From NCBI GenBank assembly GCA_900208305.1, contig OAPG01000003.1, positions 434,001-498,000 on the forward strand: a stretch of DNA of 64,000 nucleotides, written 5' to 3'. This DNA comes from Melanopsichium pennsylvanicum (Eukaryota; Basidiomycota; Ustilaginomycetes; Ustilaginales). Shown here piece by piece: positions 21,149 through 31,428 of this stretch. Under the pieces are notes generated by a model, which searched no databases, was not told the origin of the DNA, and saw nothing but the letters and a program-made list of their open reading frames with translations. How positions within the stretch are numbered: the stretch's first letter is position 1; every line of letters starts with the position of its first letter. The position numbers and the translations under genes were made by a program.

Positions 21149-22816
21149 ATGCTTCTCCCGACCGTCCAAGGCTCTTTCGAGCACCTCACTCCCACCCACA
21201 TCGCCATTGGCTCTGTCTTGGTTTTGACCCTTCTTTGCCTTGTCGCACCCGACCGCTACATTTTTGCTTCTCACCGAAAAGGTATCAAAGAAGTGCCCAA
21301 CGCTCTACCCTTGATAGGCAATTTCATCTTCCTTCTCGACATTGCCTCCAAACGTCGTCGCTTCCTCGATGAATTCCTTCGTATGCAACTCAGCATCGGC
21401 GCTGGTGGCCAACCTTGGGCTGCGACGTTCCCCTATCTCGGCGGCCGCGTAACTTCGATCAACCGCCCCGAATACATTCGCTGGGTGCAAAAGACCAACT
21501 TCGAAAACTACATCAAGGGCCCATTCTTTCAGAAATCCATGGGCGATGTCATGAGCACTCATGGCATCTTTGTCGCCGATGGAGAGATCTGGAGGAAGCA
21601 GCGTAAGATGGCATCCCACATCTTCAGTGTGGGCAACTTCAGGACTCACGTTCAGACCACTATTCAGCGAGATTTGTCGGTACTCAACAAGCTCTTCCAA
21701 GAGGTAAGCAAAAAGAATGTCGAGGTCAACTTGCCTGATCTCTTCTTCAGGTTCACCCTCAGCTCCTTCTCCCTCATGGCATTCAGCGCAGACATCAAGT
21801 GCCTGCCCTCCAACGTTGCTGAACTCGACAAGGTGGTCGAGTTCGCTGCCAACTTTGACTATGCTCAGCGTGTCATGGACGAGAGGTTCGTCGACCCCTT
21901 GTCTACGTTTACCGAGATGTTCTCTTTTCAGGGCAGAAAGATGAGGAAGACCATCAAGCAGCTTCACAACTTTTGCTATGAGATTATTGATCTTCGTCTT
22001 GACGCTCGTGCCCGCGGTGAGGCCCAGGCTGCCTCCGGAAAGGGAGACAAGGATCTCTTGGCTCTTTTCATGGAACAGAACTTGGAGCGCGACGAGTTGC
22101 TCCCCGTCGTACTCAACTTCCTCATTGCTGGTCGAGACACTACTGCACAAGCCCTTGGATGGTTGTTTTACGAATTCTCAAAAAAACCCGAAACGGTGGA
22201 GAAGGCCAGGCAAGAGATCCACGACAAGCTGGGTGCCGGTGCCGATTTCCGCAGTATGGCGTACGATGATCTTTCGTCGCTGGTCTACGTCCAGGCTTGT
22301 TTCCTAGAAGCACTTCGTCTCCACCCAAGCGTGCCCAAGAACCTCAAGCTCGCGGTCAAGGATGATGTGATCCGACCTTACGCTCAGCCTCGGTCCGATG
22401 CCGATGTAGCTCCCAACGCCGTTGCCTGCCCGCAGAAGCTCCCGGATCTGATCATCAAGAAAGGCGAGACGGTCACATGGCAAGACCATACCATGGCACG
22501 CATGCCCGAGCTCTGGGGCAAAGATTGCGAGCAGTTTAAGCCCGAACGATTCATCGAAAAGCGTGATGATGGCAGCATCTGCATCAAGACATACTCGCAG
22601 TACCTTTTCCACGCTTTCAATGCCGGACCGAGGCTGTGCTTGGGTCAGACTCTGGCGACGTACGAAGGATGCGCGGTGGTGGCAGAGATCTTGGGCAACT
22701 TCAACGTCAAGTTCGACCAGCAGGCGTTGAGGAACGACGAACCAACCTATGATGATTCGTTGACACTGCCGATCAAGAACCCGTACAAGGTGCGCGTGCA
22801 GGCTAGGGATGAGTAG
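21149..22816 (+). CDS. Cytochrome P450, CYP52/CYP63-like fatty-acid or alkane hydroxylase type
   Basis: A 555-residue ER monooxygenase. An N-terminal membrane anchor lies at about residues 17-33. The P450 signatures are AGRDTT in helix I (327-332), the ExxR motif EALR (388-391), the PERF segment (FKPERF, about 464-469) and the heme-binding loop FHAFNAGPRLCLG, with the ligand Cys at 497. The lengthened region between ExxR and PERF with two-residue HP-x-VP text is as in CYP52/CYP63/CYP86-clan enzymes, which hydroxylate fatty acids or alkanes at the omega end. The exact substrate is inference. The gene is intronless and has a good TATA box upstream. No accessory biosynthetic genes are adjacent. 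Confidence 0.9.
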   Translation: MLLPTVQGSFEHLTPTHIAIGSVLVLTLLCLVAPDRYIFASHRKGIKEVPNALPLIGNFIFLLDIASKRRRFLDEFLRMQLSIGAGGQPWAATFPYLGGRVTSINRPEYIRWVQKTNFENYIKGPFFQKSMGDVMSTHGIFVADGEIWRKQRKMASHIFSVGNFRTHVQTTIQRDLSVLNKLFQEVSKKNVEVNLPDLFFRFTLSSFSLMAFSADIKCLPSNVAELDKVVEFAANFDYAQRVMDERFVDPLSTFTEMFSFQGRKMRKTIKQLHNFCYEIIDLRLDARARGEAQAASGKGDKDLLALFMEQNLERDELLPVVLNFLIAGRDTTAQALGWLFYEFSKKPETVEKARQEIHDKLGAGADFRSMAYDDLSSLVYVQACFLEALRLHPSVPKNLKLAVKDDVIRPYAQPRSDADVAPNAVACPQKLPDLIIKKGETVTWQDHTMARMPELWGKDCEQFKPERFIEKRDDGSICIKTYSQYLFHAFNAGPRLCLGQTLATYEGCAVVAEILGNFNVKFDQQALRNDEPTYDDSLTLPIKNPYKVRVQARDE

Positions 22817-23992
22817 ATGCAGTCCACTTTGGCCACAGTCAGACACATTCCTTCCCTCATTATTACTCGAAGATTGCACTACAGGTCTTATCATCTCTGA
22901 TGCAGGTCGTCCCTGTCTCTATACCCATCTTTTGTACCATCTCTCGGGATCATCTAAAATCAATATGTTGTCTGTTTTCACCACGTCGCTCTTGATCCCT
23001 GGCATGTTGTTCGGCCGCATTTGCTCGTAGATCGTCGATCGCTTTCATCAGTTTTGGCTAAGCCCACCCAAAAACTTTGAGGCGGTACGGTGCGTGACTT
23101 GGAATTTTAATAGAGGTTGGGGCTGGCCAAGGAAGACCGATAACGGCGGGGGCGCTAGCGAGATAAGATTTCTTGAATTTCAAATTTGGCTGTCACACGA
23201 GCCTCGCATTTTAATGGAGAGGATTGGCAAGAGCGTCTGAGAAAACGACCTTGACCATGTTGGCGCTGAGCTGATTTAAGCTTGGCGAGGAGAGCAAGAG
23301 CAAAAGCCAAGAAAGGCTTAGAGTGGAGACGGGGATAACAAAGGATCGTGGGTCTTGAATTCTCTTTAAAACGACAACGTGGACGACAGAGTTGAGAAAT
23401 TTGAAATTCAGAACCGTAGAGGATTAAGTTTATTGACAAAAGTTTGAGTGAATTCCTCTCCTGACAGTAACGCCGAAAACGAGGTACAGTAATTTACAAC
23501 AACCAAAGGAGAGTGGAGAGTTGTGGCGGTTAAGCTGTTCCTTGTGTGAGGTTGGATTATAGATGAATGACAAAGCCCTGAGCGTCCAAAAAAAGGAATT
23601 TGTAATTCGGCTGTACACACGTCGTCCCTGCGGCTTTCTCAAGTGTTTGACCTGTCGCCCTCATAGTATGAATTCCACCGTGATAGGGCAGCAAAGCCAA
23701 ATTCTTGCTGGAGAAACGACCCTGAAAGGCAGGGTGTCTATATATATACATGCCGCCAAGCTTGTGTGAACTCGCCACATGTGTCACATTAATGTATCTT
23801 TTCTACATGAACGATTGAATGCCAATCTCGACGTCCATCCTCGATCACTTTCACTGCAACAACACCAAAATCAACAACAAAAATTGTACGACAAACCAAC
23901 CTCGAGCCGCATATACCAACAATCTTGACAGTAACTCATATCCAAGCTCTTGTGCACCTCCTGCCTAAGAGCGCAATTGCTTCGTAGCAAGC
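22817..23992. other. Intergenic region before ACR3
   Basis: About 1.2 kb, A/T-richer than the genes, with no supportable coding frame. A TATA-like run (TCTATATATATACATG) is at about 23737-23752, roughly 240 bp before the ACR3 ATG. Confidence 0.45.
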
Positions 23993-25315
23993 ATGTCCAA
24001 TTCCAACTCAACGTTGCCTACGCAACACAACGAGAAACTCAGCCCCACCTATCCTCATTCTAGCCCACAGCCCTCGGAAAGCGTGGCATCAAGCTTGGAT
24101 ACCGACCCCACCGGCATCCCAGACGAAGACGGTCTCATTCTCGACCCTCAAGGCGGTGTTCCAAAGCTTCGCTCGGCACTTGAAGATGCGCGAGATTCGA
24201 CCGGCGCTGCCAAAGGTATTTTGCTGTCCCTTGGTTGGTTGGACCGCCTCCTCTCGCTCTTCATCGTCGTGGCCATGATTCTCGGCGTTATCATTGGCGA
24301 GTTTGCACCCAACGCCGCACACAACTTGTCAAAGGGTGACTTCCGTGGCGTGTCCGCACCCCTTGTCGTTGGTCTTATCGTTATGATGTGGCCAATTCTC
24401 ACCAAGGTCCAATATGAACGTTTGCCACAAATGTTTGCAACCAAGCGTCTTTGGTACCAGCTCGCAGTGAGCTTGATTCTCAACTGGATACTAGGTCCAT
24501 TCCTCATGCTTGCATTAGCATGGGCAACGTTGCCAGACCTTGATAATTACAGAGCAGGAATTATTATGGTGGGACTGGCTAGGTGCATTGCCATGGTTAT
24601 GATCTGGAACAAAATCGCAAGGGGTGACAGCAATACTTGTGCAATCATTGTCATTGTCAACTCGATGCTTCAGATCGTACTCTACGCTCCCCTTGCGGTG
24701 CTTTTCCTCAACGTCATCAGCCACGATGACGGCCTGAGAGTCGACTATTCAGACGTAGCCATCGCGGTTGCTATCTACCTCGGCATTCCCCTCGCTGCCG
24801 GCGTAGCAACGCGTTTCCTTGTCCTTGGAACATTTGGCAAAGAATTCTTTCAGCGCAAATTCCTCCCTTTCTTCAGCCCGCTTTCCCTTATCGCCCTGCT
24901 CTACACCATTATTATCATTTTTGCCGAACAAGCGCAGCATATCCTCGACAATTTGGGACCAGTGTTCCGCACATTTGTACCCCTTATTCTCTATTTTGCA
25001 CTCATGTGGACGGGTACTTTTGCGCTCATCTGGTGGCTTTCCGTAAGGTACGGTAAGACCGAGTGGGGCTACCAGATGGCAGTGGTGCAAGCATTCACTG
25101 CGGGTAGTAACAACTTCGAACTCGCCATTGCGGTATGTGTCGCCGTGTTCGGAGTCGGATCGGATCAAGCACTGGCCGCGACAATTGGTCCACTGGTCGA
25201 GGTGCCGGTGCTCTTGGTGTTGAGTTGGGTGGCCATGTTTGTCGGTAAGAGGCTTAAATGGGATAGGACGCTTGAAAGGAGGCAAGGGCAAGTGAAAGCT
25301 GATCTGGAAACCTGA
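23993..25315 (+). CDS. ACR3: Arsenite efflux permease ACR3
   Basis: A plasma-membrane arsenite (and possibly antimonite) exporter of the ACR3/BART family. The 440-residue intronless frame has a polar N-terminal tail of about 80 residues, then ten hydrophobic segments. The diagnostic Cys motif is GLARCIAMVMIWN (Cys198), matching the essential cysteine of ACR3 proteins, and later helices carry GSNNFELAIAV, also typical. The gene is convergent with the dehydrogenase gene. No arsenate reductase (ACR2) or regulator is next to it in this window. Confidence 0.94.
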   Translation: MSNSNSTLPTQHNEKLSPTYPHSSPQPSESVASSLDTDPTGIPDEDGLILDPQGGVPKLRSALEDARDSTGAAKGILLSLGWLDRLLSLFIVVAMILGVIIGEFAPNAAHNLSKGDFRGVSAPLVVGLIVMMWPILTKVQYERLPQMFATKRLWYQLAVSLILNWILGPFLMLALAWATLPDLDNYRAGIIMVGLARCIAMVMIWNKIARGDSNTCAIIVIVNSMLQIVLYAPLAVLFLNVISHDDGLRVDYSDVAIAVAIYLGIPLAAGVATRFLVLGTFGKEFFQRKFLPFFSPLSLIALLYTIIIIFAEQAQHILDNLGPVFRTFVPLILYFALMWTGTFALIWWLSVRYGKTEWGYQMAVVQAFTAGSNNFELAIAVCVAVFGVGSDQALAATIGPLVEVPVLLVLSWVAMFVGKRLKWDRTLERRQGQVKADLET

Positions 25316-25658
25316 TCTTATTATAAAAAAAAAAAAGAAAAAAAAAAAGAAAAGAGGCGTTCAAAAGCTTGACCAAATATTGGCAACAAACTGTACCATT
25401 AATCATCACCGTTCTTTCACTCATTCGATCGCACTGCACTGCTATCTGTTTCTCATCGCAATATCCTGTGTCGTTTTCAACCAAAATCATCATCCACTCG
25501 TATCCCGACTATCTTTGTGAATTTTTGGCGTTCCACATGAGCTCAATCTAGCTTTTTGACAAGTCGTACACATGCGCTGTTACATGTAAAGCACTGAAAT
25601 CAGAAACAGAATTTCGAGGGCGAGCTTAGCTTACATGAGTCCAAGCAACGAAAGCTGC
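25316..25658. other. Convergent 3' intergenic region
   Basis: About 340 bp between the ACR3 stop and the dehydrogenase stop. It contains an A-rich run directly after the ACR3 stop (25325-25351). Otherwise nothing recognised. Confidence 0.5.
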
Positions 25659-26921
25659 TCAGTGCTTCTCGATGTCCTGCACGAGCACAAAGCGGTAGCG
25701 GATGTCATTGTCCTCGACTCTCTTGACGGCCTTGGAGCAGTCCTTCATGGGCAAAACCTCAACCCAAGGCTGGATGTTCTTCTCAGCGGCGAGAGCAAGC
25801 ATTTGGAGAGCCTCCTTCTTGCTACCAATGTGGCTCGAACCCATGAGGCATCCGTTGCCGGCAAAGTTCTGAATCCTGACCTTGAACACATCTTCAGGCA
25901 TGCCGACGCAAATGAGCCTGCCGTGAACCTTGAGGGTGCTCAAGATTGAGGACAGATCGACGGCGTTGGAAGAGGCGGTGTTGATGATAAGGTCGAAGGG
26001 CTTCTGCTTATAATCCTCGGCCCAGCTTGGGTTCTCAGCAGTCGAGACGAATTCGGAAGCACCCATCTTGAGAGCATCCTCCTTCTTGCGGGGAGAGTGA
26101 GATATGGCGACAACTTGAGCTCCGAGAGCGTGGGCGAACATGACACCAAAGTGACCAAGACCACCGATACCCACGATACCAACGCGCTTGCCAGGACCAG
26201 CACCGTTGCGAATCAAGGGGGAGAAGACGGTGAGACCACCGCAAAGCATAGGAGCGGCGTGCTCCGACTTGATTGCTTCGGGAATGGGGAAGACAAACTG
26301 CTGCTGGGTACGAATGTTGGTCGAGTATCCTCCCTGAGCTTGGGTTCCGCAGAAGTGTTGACTGTTGTATGTATCAACGCACTTAGGACAGTACTGCTCC
26401 TCTTCGTCCTTGCAAGGGACACACTCACCGCAAGCATCTTATAGTATGATCAAGGTGAAGATGGCGAGCATGAGTGAAAAGCAGATGACGAAAACATGGT
26501 GTCAGTTGTCAATTTAAGCATGTAACAGGTGAAAGCGATGCCGGAATGCGTATTTCTCTTGTCCGAGTCTGCAGAGTAAACAAAGACAGATATGGCGCGG
26601 CTCTTAGTCTTGGGCGTGCAGCCATAATGGCTCTGAAAACTTACCAACCTGGGCACCGACACCGACACGGTCGCCAACCTTGATACCCTTAACGTTCTTT
26701 CCAACCTTGGTAGCGATACCGATGATCTCATGACCGGGAATGCAGAAGTCGTGCTTCAGAGGGCCCCAACCACCAGAGACGGTGTGGACGTCCGAACCAC
26801 AAACACCACAGTGGCTAATGGCAATGTCGACATCATCGTCGGTTTCCTTTTTGAGGTCAAAGTCGTAGACCTTGAAATCGGTCCAATTCTTGGTGTCTGC
26901 GATACCGTATCCACGAGGCAT
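25659..26921 (-). CDS. Zinc-dependent NADP alcohol dehydrogenase, ADH6/cinnamyl-alcohol type (2 exons)
   Basis: The gene is on the minus strand with exons 26921-26645 and 26437-25659; donor GTAAGT and acceptor TATAAG join in phase to 1056 nt, 351 residues. Such cytosolic enzymes reduce aldehydes to alcohols with NADPH. Seen: catalytic zinc ligands in HCGVCGSDVH and GHEIIG; the structural zinc cysteines in GACGECVPCKDEEEQYCPKC, which straddle the splice junction; the Rossmann motif GIGGLGHFG; and a C-terminal region typical of ADH6/CAD proteins. Length fits the family. The single-exon reading from 26249 lacks the whole catalytic domain, so the spliced model is required. Confidence 0.93.
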
Positions 26922-28051
26922 TTTGAGATCGATTTGAATAGGAAAAGGGGGAAAATATGAGGGGATGAATGGAAAGTAAATTTTGTGAAGGGAAAGACAC
27001 AAGAGGCCGTGCTATATAGGGGGATTGCACTGTTGTGGCTGCGAATCAGAGCGTAAGCACAAGTGGGTGGGGGAGGGGAGGGGCGGGGGGAAATGGAAGG
27101 GTGTGGACATTGGTGCACGCACTTGATGGCTATGAACTTGAGCTCTCAGTGTGACAGACCCAACTCGGGGCGATCGAATCGTCGTTCTGATTGCCTTGAG
27201 ATGGTAAGGCCCGTGAGAAGAGGCAGGGTGAGATGTGCACATGCAGAGCTCACCCCACGTTGACTGGATTTTGTTTCTTTTCTTCCAAATTAATTGGTGC
27301 CTGTGTTGAAAGCTCACTCCCGCCATGACGATGTCGTGAGACACAAACATGAAGTACTGTATTTAAATTACTTTACACTTCTCAAATGAATTCAACTCTC
27401 CAGCTTAATACGGTATCATTGTTTTCTTGCTTTCTTGCAATCCGAAATTCAAAATCCGCCTCTTTCCTCTCTCCCGTTGTAATGGTGCTCTCCTCGCTTT
27501 CGGTGTCCAAGCAGATGCTGACGCTACTTCTCCTACTACTCCTACCGCTCCTGCTGCTATTTATTTCGCCACTCGATCAACTCTACACGCTTCGCATCTT
27601 TCGTTTGTTTTCTAGTAAAAAAGTGCGCACAGATCGGCGAGTTGATTCGGAGCAACAATGTCGCCCCCGAGTAGAACGCCGGCTGAAGGTCACCTCGATT
27701 CACATATGATTTTGTGAGGTCTCAGTGCGAACTTGTTCGTCGACCTGGCCAAGCTGTTGAGAGCTTCTTGTAGGAGCGGCACTTGGCTGATTCCGTCGCT
27801 CATTCACGTCCAGCTTCTACATGTGCTTTTAACATGATCTTGTGACCTCAAACCCAGTCATAAGTTCGCGCCACTGTCTTCCGATTCGTGTGGGCACCAA
27901 GAACGTTAAGGTAAAAGAAAAGATTGCCGATGTCTTAAAACCGCCCACCTTTCCCACGCGAGACGACATTTTGTATTTCTCGGTGCGCCTCACAATCCCC
28001 CTTTTCCGGCTCTGACTTTAACCTTTTGCTTTTTTAGCCCAGTTTTTTGGA

Positions 28052-28054
<3 letters not shown>
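26922..28054. other. Intergenic region, host side of the first accessory block
   Basis: About 1.1 kb with the dehydrogenase promoter at its left. A TATA-like run reads GCTATATAGG near 27010-27019. No supportable gene; short open frames are pyrimidine-rich. Confidence 0.45.

Positions 28055-28097
<43 letters not shown>
28055..28097. repeat. 43-base T homopolymer
   Basis: An uninterrupted run of about 43 T. It lies exactly at the change from CpG-rich host DNA to CpG-poor DNA. On the minus strand it would be a poly(A) tail of a retroposed sequence extending to the right. Confidence 0.85.
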
Positions 28098-28102
<5 letters not shown>

Positions 28103-28508
28103 TTTAGGCTATGAATTTTCCATAACCCTCCAGAGACCTCATTCATGTTGCTTGTCTCTGAAGCAAGGCCACTGCATTGTCACCATGCTGATACCCCATT
28201 TGACTGTGACCCTATAATTACTGAGGACATGATATATGATATTTTGATTGCTTGTGATCAGGTTTCTGTCAGGGACTGGTGTGCCAAATCAAGGTACTGG
28301 TTTGAAAAACAAAGAAACTGGCTGTTTTATTGCAGTTTGATATAATGGAACCAATTAGACGTGCGGTTCTATGCAATTTTATTCAAGGTCTAATTGAACA
28401 GTACCAAACTGACTAGTCACTGTGAACACTCCATTCAGAGATAATGTGGCAAATCTGGATAACATACAACCTTCACATTGCACAAGTGTTCTTGATGCAG
28501 GTGTTGAT
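28098..28508. other. CpG-depleted relic DNA upstream of Element 1
   Basis: About 410 bp with only two or three CpG dinucleotides and many TG/CA steps, unlike flanking host DNA. A short plus-strand frame (28145-28345) contains coding-looking text such as VRDWCAKSRYWFEKQRNW but no domain I can name. Probably a remnant of an old mobile element cut by the insertion of Element 1. Confidence 0.5.
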
Positions 28509-29516
28509 TGTCACGGGAGTGGGTCCCAAGGAAGAGGTCTGCGCAGACCAGAGATGTTGAATCGGCTGAGATCCGGTGGGAGAGCATGTCTCGACGGATC
28601 TCAGGGAGATCTGGTGGATATTGGTGGGCTCATGGGATTTAAGGTTAGCGCAGGACCGAGAAGTTGAATCGGACAAAATCCGGTGAGAGAGCAGGTCTCA
28701 ACGGATCTCACGGAAATTCGGCGAGTGGCAGTGACTCGCCGGATATCGAAGGTATCGATGGCAAGGGGAGCATCTGCAATGGCGGCGACCAACGCCACGC
28801 CGGAACAACACGTGGGCCGATCGACGCCCAGGGGGCAACGGAGAGGGAGCACGCGGGCGTGCTCGGAAGCACCCTGCCGAAGGACTAGGGGCAGTCTTAT
28901 CGTGCGGGGGTCCAAGCTCGACGCATGCAGGTCGTACAGTACCGATGGACCTCGCACACGATACATATATATAAATACTCTGTCCCCGCTATCGGATGAG
29001 CGGAAGCTCATCCACTCTATCTTATATCTCAGTCACACATAGTTATCAGTACGTCGTACTTATCATACTCTTCACACGTCGCACATCGCAATACCATTCA
29101 TTGCAATCCATATAGTCTGTGTCCCCGTCGGTGAACGGAGAACAACATATAGACGTCGTCGACACCCCAATCGACGCTGTAGCACTACAACTACAGGCGG
29201 AACCTCAACCGCGGGCCTGGCACCACAACCAGTCCCTCACATCCCCACCAGCAACGACGGCTGAGGTCTAACCAGCCACCAGCAGTATCCCGTCGACGTC
29301 GTGATACTCGCGTCGACCGAGTACCCCGTCCGAGCTTGCCGCATTACCTCTGTACGGAGTGTCACCAGCGGTCAGCCGATATCCGTTGAGAGATCGCCAC
29401 TCGCGGGATTCTCTTCGATATCCGTTGAGGCCACGCTTAACCGCCAGAACTCACTGAAATCCGGCGAGTCGCGTTTTCTCACGGGAATTCGGATCTCTGG
29501 CACGCGACCGCCGACA
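28509..29516 (+). repeat. Element 1 5' LTR
   Basis: This 1008-bp terminal repeat matches 36382-37389. It contains arrays of palindromic 35-nt modules near both ends (28568-28747 and 29378-29490), a TATA-like run at 28964-28977 and the predicted RNA start/self-primer sequence ATCCACTCTA at 29010-29019. Confidence 0.95.
28964..28977 (+). promoter_or_regulatory. TATA box in Element 1 LTR
   Basis: CATATATATAAATA lies about 33-46 bp before ATCCACTCTA (29010), the sequence complementary to the primer-binding site. The spacing fits a TATA-directed start at or near 29010. Confidence 0.6.
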
Positions 29517-29530
29517 TTAGAGTGGATCGT
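29517..29530 (+). other. Element 1 primer-binding site (self-priming type)
   Basis: TTAGAGTGGATCGT directly follows the 5' LTR. Bases 29518-29527 (TAGAGTGGAT) are the exact reverse complement of ATCCACTCTA at 29010-29019 in the LTR. This is the arrangement of Tf1-like elements, whose mRNA 5' end primes its own reverse transcription. Element 2 has the identical site. Confidence 0.75.
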
Positions 29531-29556
29531 ACAAGCGACGCCCCAAGTTCACCAAG

Positions 29557-30927
29557 ATGGCCGACTCTGCACTACATGACAGACTCGACCGCCTCATCGC
29601 CCTCCTTGAGCAGCAGCAGGTAGACAATGCCGCACTCAAGGCTCGGCTCGACCAACAGGAGACTCCATCCCCTGGTCGACGAGCTAGGGAGCATGATCTA
29701 AGCTCCCCGACCCGTCGAGCCTTGCAGCAGGCGGATGAGTCCTACCTCGGTGGTCTCGAGACACCCACTCCTGCGACTAGACCACACCCTTGGTCCGTCA
29801 CCTTTGACATTCTCGACCAACGAGCGTACACCGACCAAGAGAAGTACGCTACGCCTACTGGACCTCGGTATGTCAAACCGGTGACCCCGGGGGCATGGAC
29901 CGGCACTGGCAGTGAACAGGACACTCAGCCCCACGCTGCCCTCAAGACTCCATTCCCCAAGCTCGACACTCGCGACATCGATATCTTCATTCTCGAGGCC
30001 GACGCTTGGTTCAAGGCTAATGGTGTGTACGACCATACTTCGATGATCCTACACACGGCAGCTCAGCTTGAGGGCACCGCTCGAGAGTGGTGGAAGGGTA
30101 AGCTCCGCGTCGACCGGCATCGTCAAGGGATGCTCTTCCATGATTGGAGCCACTTCACCACTCGACTCAGGGAGCTGTACAATCAACGCAGCGACAGGGT
30201 CGATGCCTACAACAAACTCCTAGCGTTGAGGCTTATTACCGACACACCAGGAGCAGCAACGCGACATGTCGAGCAATTCCGAGACCTGGCAGCTCAGTGC
30301 CACATGGAGGACCCTGAGTTTGTCATCGACCTCTTCCGAGGGAGCCTTACTCGCTCACTTCAGGAGAAGTTCGAGCGTAACCCACCTGAAGACCAGTGGG
30401 CCTGGTACCGGGAGGTCAAGGACATTGATCGCCAGCATATGCGGCATCAGCAGAATGCTGTCCGCTTCGCCCCAACCCCAGCAATCAGGACTGCTCATAC
30501 CGAACCGGGCATTCCCCAGAGAACTGGCTCTCGGCCGTTGCCCCCTCATCTGGCACAGAAGCTGCCGGTACGGGAAGCACCACCGAGACCTCGCAACGAC
30601 CGAAGGGTCGTCCCCGGCCCGACAACATTTAACAGCGACGCTTGTAGGGTCTGCGGCAAGACCGGGCATTGGCAGCGGAACTGTCCAGACGCCAAGCCAA
30701 CGGTTTACCCGGCTAGACCATCAGGACCACAGATGCGAGCGCACGTGGTGTTGGAGTCGGAGAAACCACAGGACGGCTCACCAGAGGAAGGAGATGGAGC
30801 TGAAGACCATCGCGAAGACGATGGCGGTCTTGAAGACCACTTTGACCCCAACCTCTTTGCCGACGATCACGACGCAGGCGAGCCCTACCACGAGGACGAG
30901 GGAAACGACCTTGGAGCGATGCAATGA
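29557..30927 (+). CDS. Element 1 Gag
   Basis: An intact 456-residue structural protein of the retrotransposon. It has a coiled-coil-like N-terminus (LDRLIALLEQQQVDN), a capsid-like centre (PFPKLDTRDIDIFILEA then AREWWKGKLR and LYNQRSDRVDAY, the retrotransposon gag domain), a C-x2-C-x4-H-x4-C zinc knuckle (CRVCGKTGHWQRNC, about 364-377) and an acidic tail. The last codons contain the heptamer GGGAAAC (30900-30906), and the TGA stop overlaps the first ATG of pol (ATGATG). It is the only gag of the three elements without an internal stop. Confidence 0.93.
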   Translation: MADSALHDRLDRLIALLEQQQVDNAALKARLDQQETPSPGRRAREHDLSSPTRRALQQADESYLGGLETPTPATRPHPWSVTFDILDQRAYTDQEKYATPTGPRYVKPVTPGAWTGTGSEQDTQPHAALKTPFPKLDTRDIDIFILEADAWFKANGVYDHTSMILHTAAQLEGTAREWWKGKLRVDRHRQGMLFHDWSHFTTRLRELYNQRSDRVDAYNKLLALRLITDTPGAATRHVEQFRDLAAQCHMEDPEFVIDLFRGSLTRSLQEKFERNPPEDQWAWYREVKDIDRQHMRHQQNAVRFAPTPAIRTAHTEPGIPQRTGSRPLPPHLAQKLPVREAPPRPRNDRRVVPGPTTFNSDACRVCGKTGHWQRNCPDAKPTVYPARPSGPQMRAHVVLESEKPQDGSPEEGDGAEDHREDDGGLEDHFDPNLFADDHDAGEPYHEDEGNDLGAMQ

Positions 30928-30946
30928 TGGCATGCATCGCTCTAAG
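30900..30946 (+). promoter_or_regulatory. Predicted -1 frameshift signal, Element 1 gag-pol
   Basis: The slippery heptamer G-GGA-AAC in the gag frame is at 30900-30906; pol is in the -1 frame and open from 30906. A hairpin follows: GAGCGATGCA (30914-30923) pairs perfectly with TGCATCGCTC (30933-30942). The stem extends to 14 bp with one G-U pair (30910-30946). The gag stop and the pol ATG both lie in the loop. Confidence 0.75.
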
Positions 30947-31355
30947 ACCGCCTTCGCCATCACCTTGTATATGTCAAGATTGTTCATTATGTTTCTCTGC
31001 AGCTTCCGGTGCCTCAGTACTCGAGCTAGCAGGTACGGTCAACCACCATCCTGCTAGCATTCTTGCCGACACCGGCGCTGCATTGTCTATAGTTTCAGCT
31101 CCGTTTGTTTGCAAGTACTCGATAACCACAAAACCCATAAAAAACAGAACCGTACACGGAGTGACCGGACATTCCCTCACAATCACGAGCGCTGCTGACG
31201 TCGACGTAGTCATAGGAGGACAACACCTAGGGATGCTCAAGGTCGCCGTCGCTGACGCTAGCGACTACAATTTCATCCTGGGGTACGATGAACTACGACG
31301 CCTACAGCCAAGGGTCCATTGGGATACTGGACAGCTCGATTTCGGAAAACCCAAC

Positions 31356-31428
31356 GAGATCCGGTCAGACGCGGTCGTTCAAGGGATTTCACCGAAATCC
31401 GCCGAGACCAGCCAATCTGCCGAATCTC
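31356..31428 (+). repeat. Palindromic 35-nt module pair inside Element 1 pol (protease/RT junction)
   Basis: Two modules, 31356-31390 and 31394-31428, separated by ACC. Outer arms are GAGATCC/GGATTTC and GAAATCCG/CGAATCTC. The modules are translated in the pol frame into a Ser/Ala/Glu-rich linker. Confidence 0.8.

Noticed and set aside
28568..28747. Regularly spaced 35-nt repeats looked like a CRISPR array
   Set aside because: Linkers are only 3-5 nt, the units are diverged palindromes within retrotransposon LTRs and coding sequence, and the host is a eukaryote.
28601..29042. Open frames with RRISVRSVETCS-like text in the Element 1 LTRs
   Set aside because: They are translations of the palindromic modules in non-coding LTR and occur on both strands; not genes.
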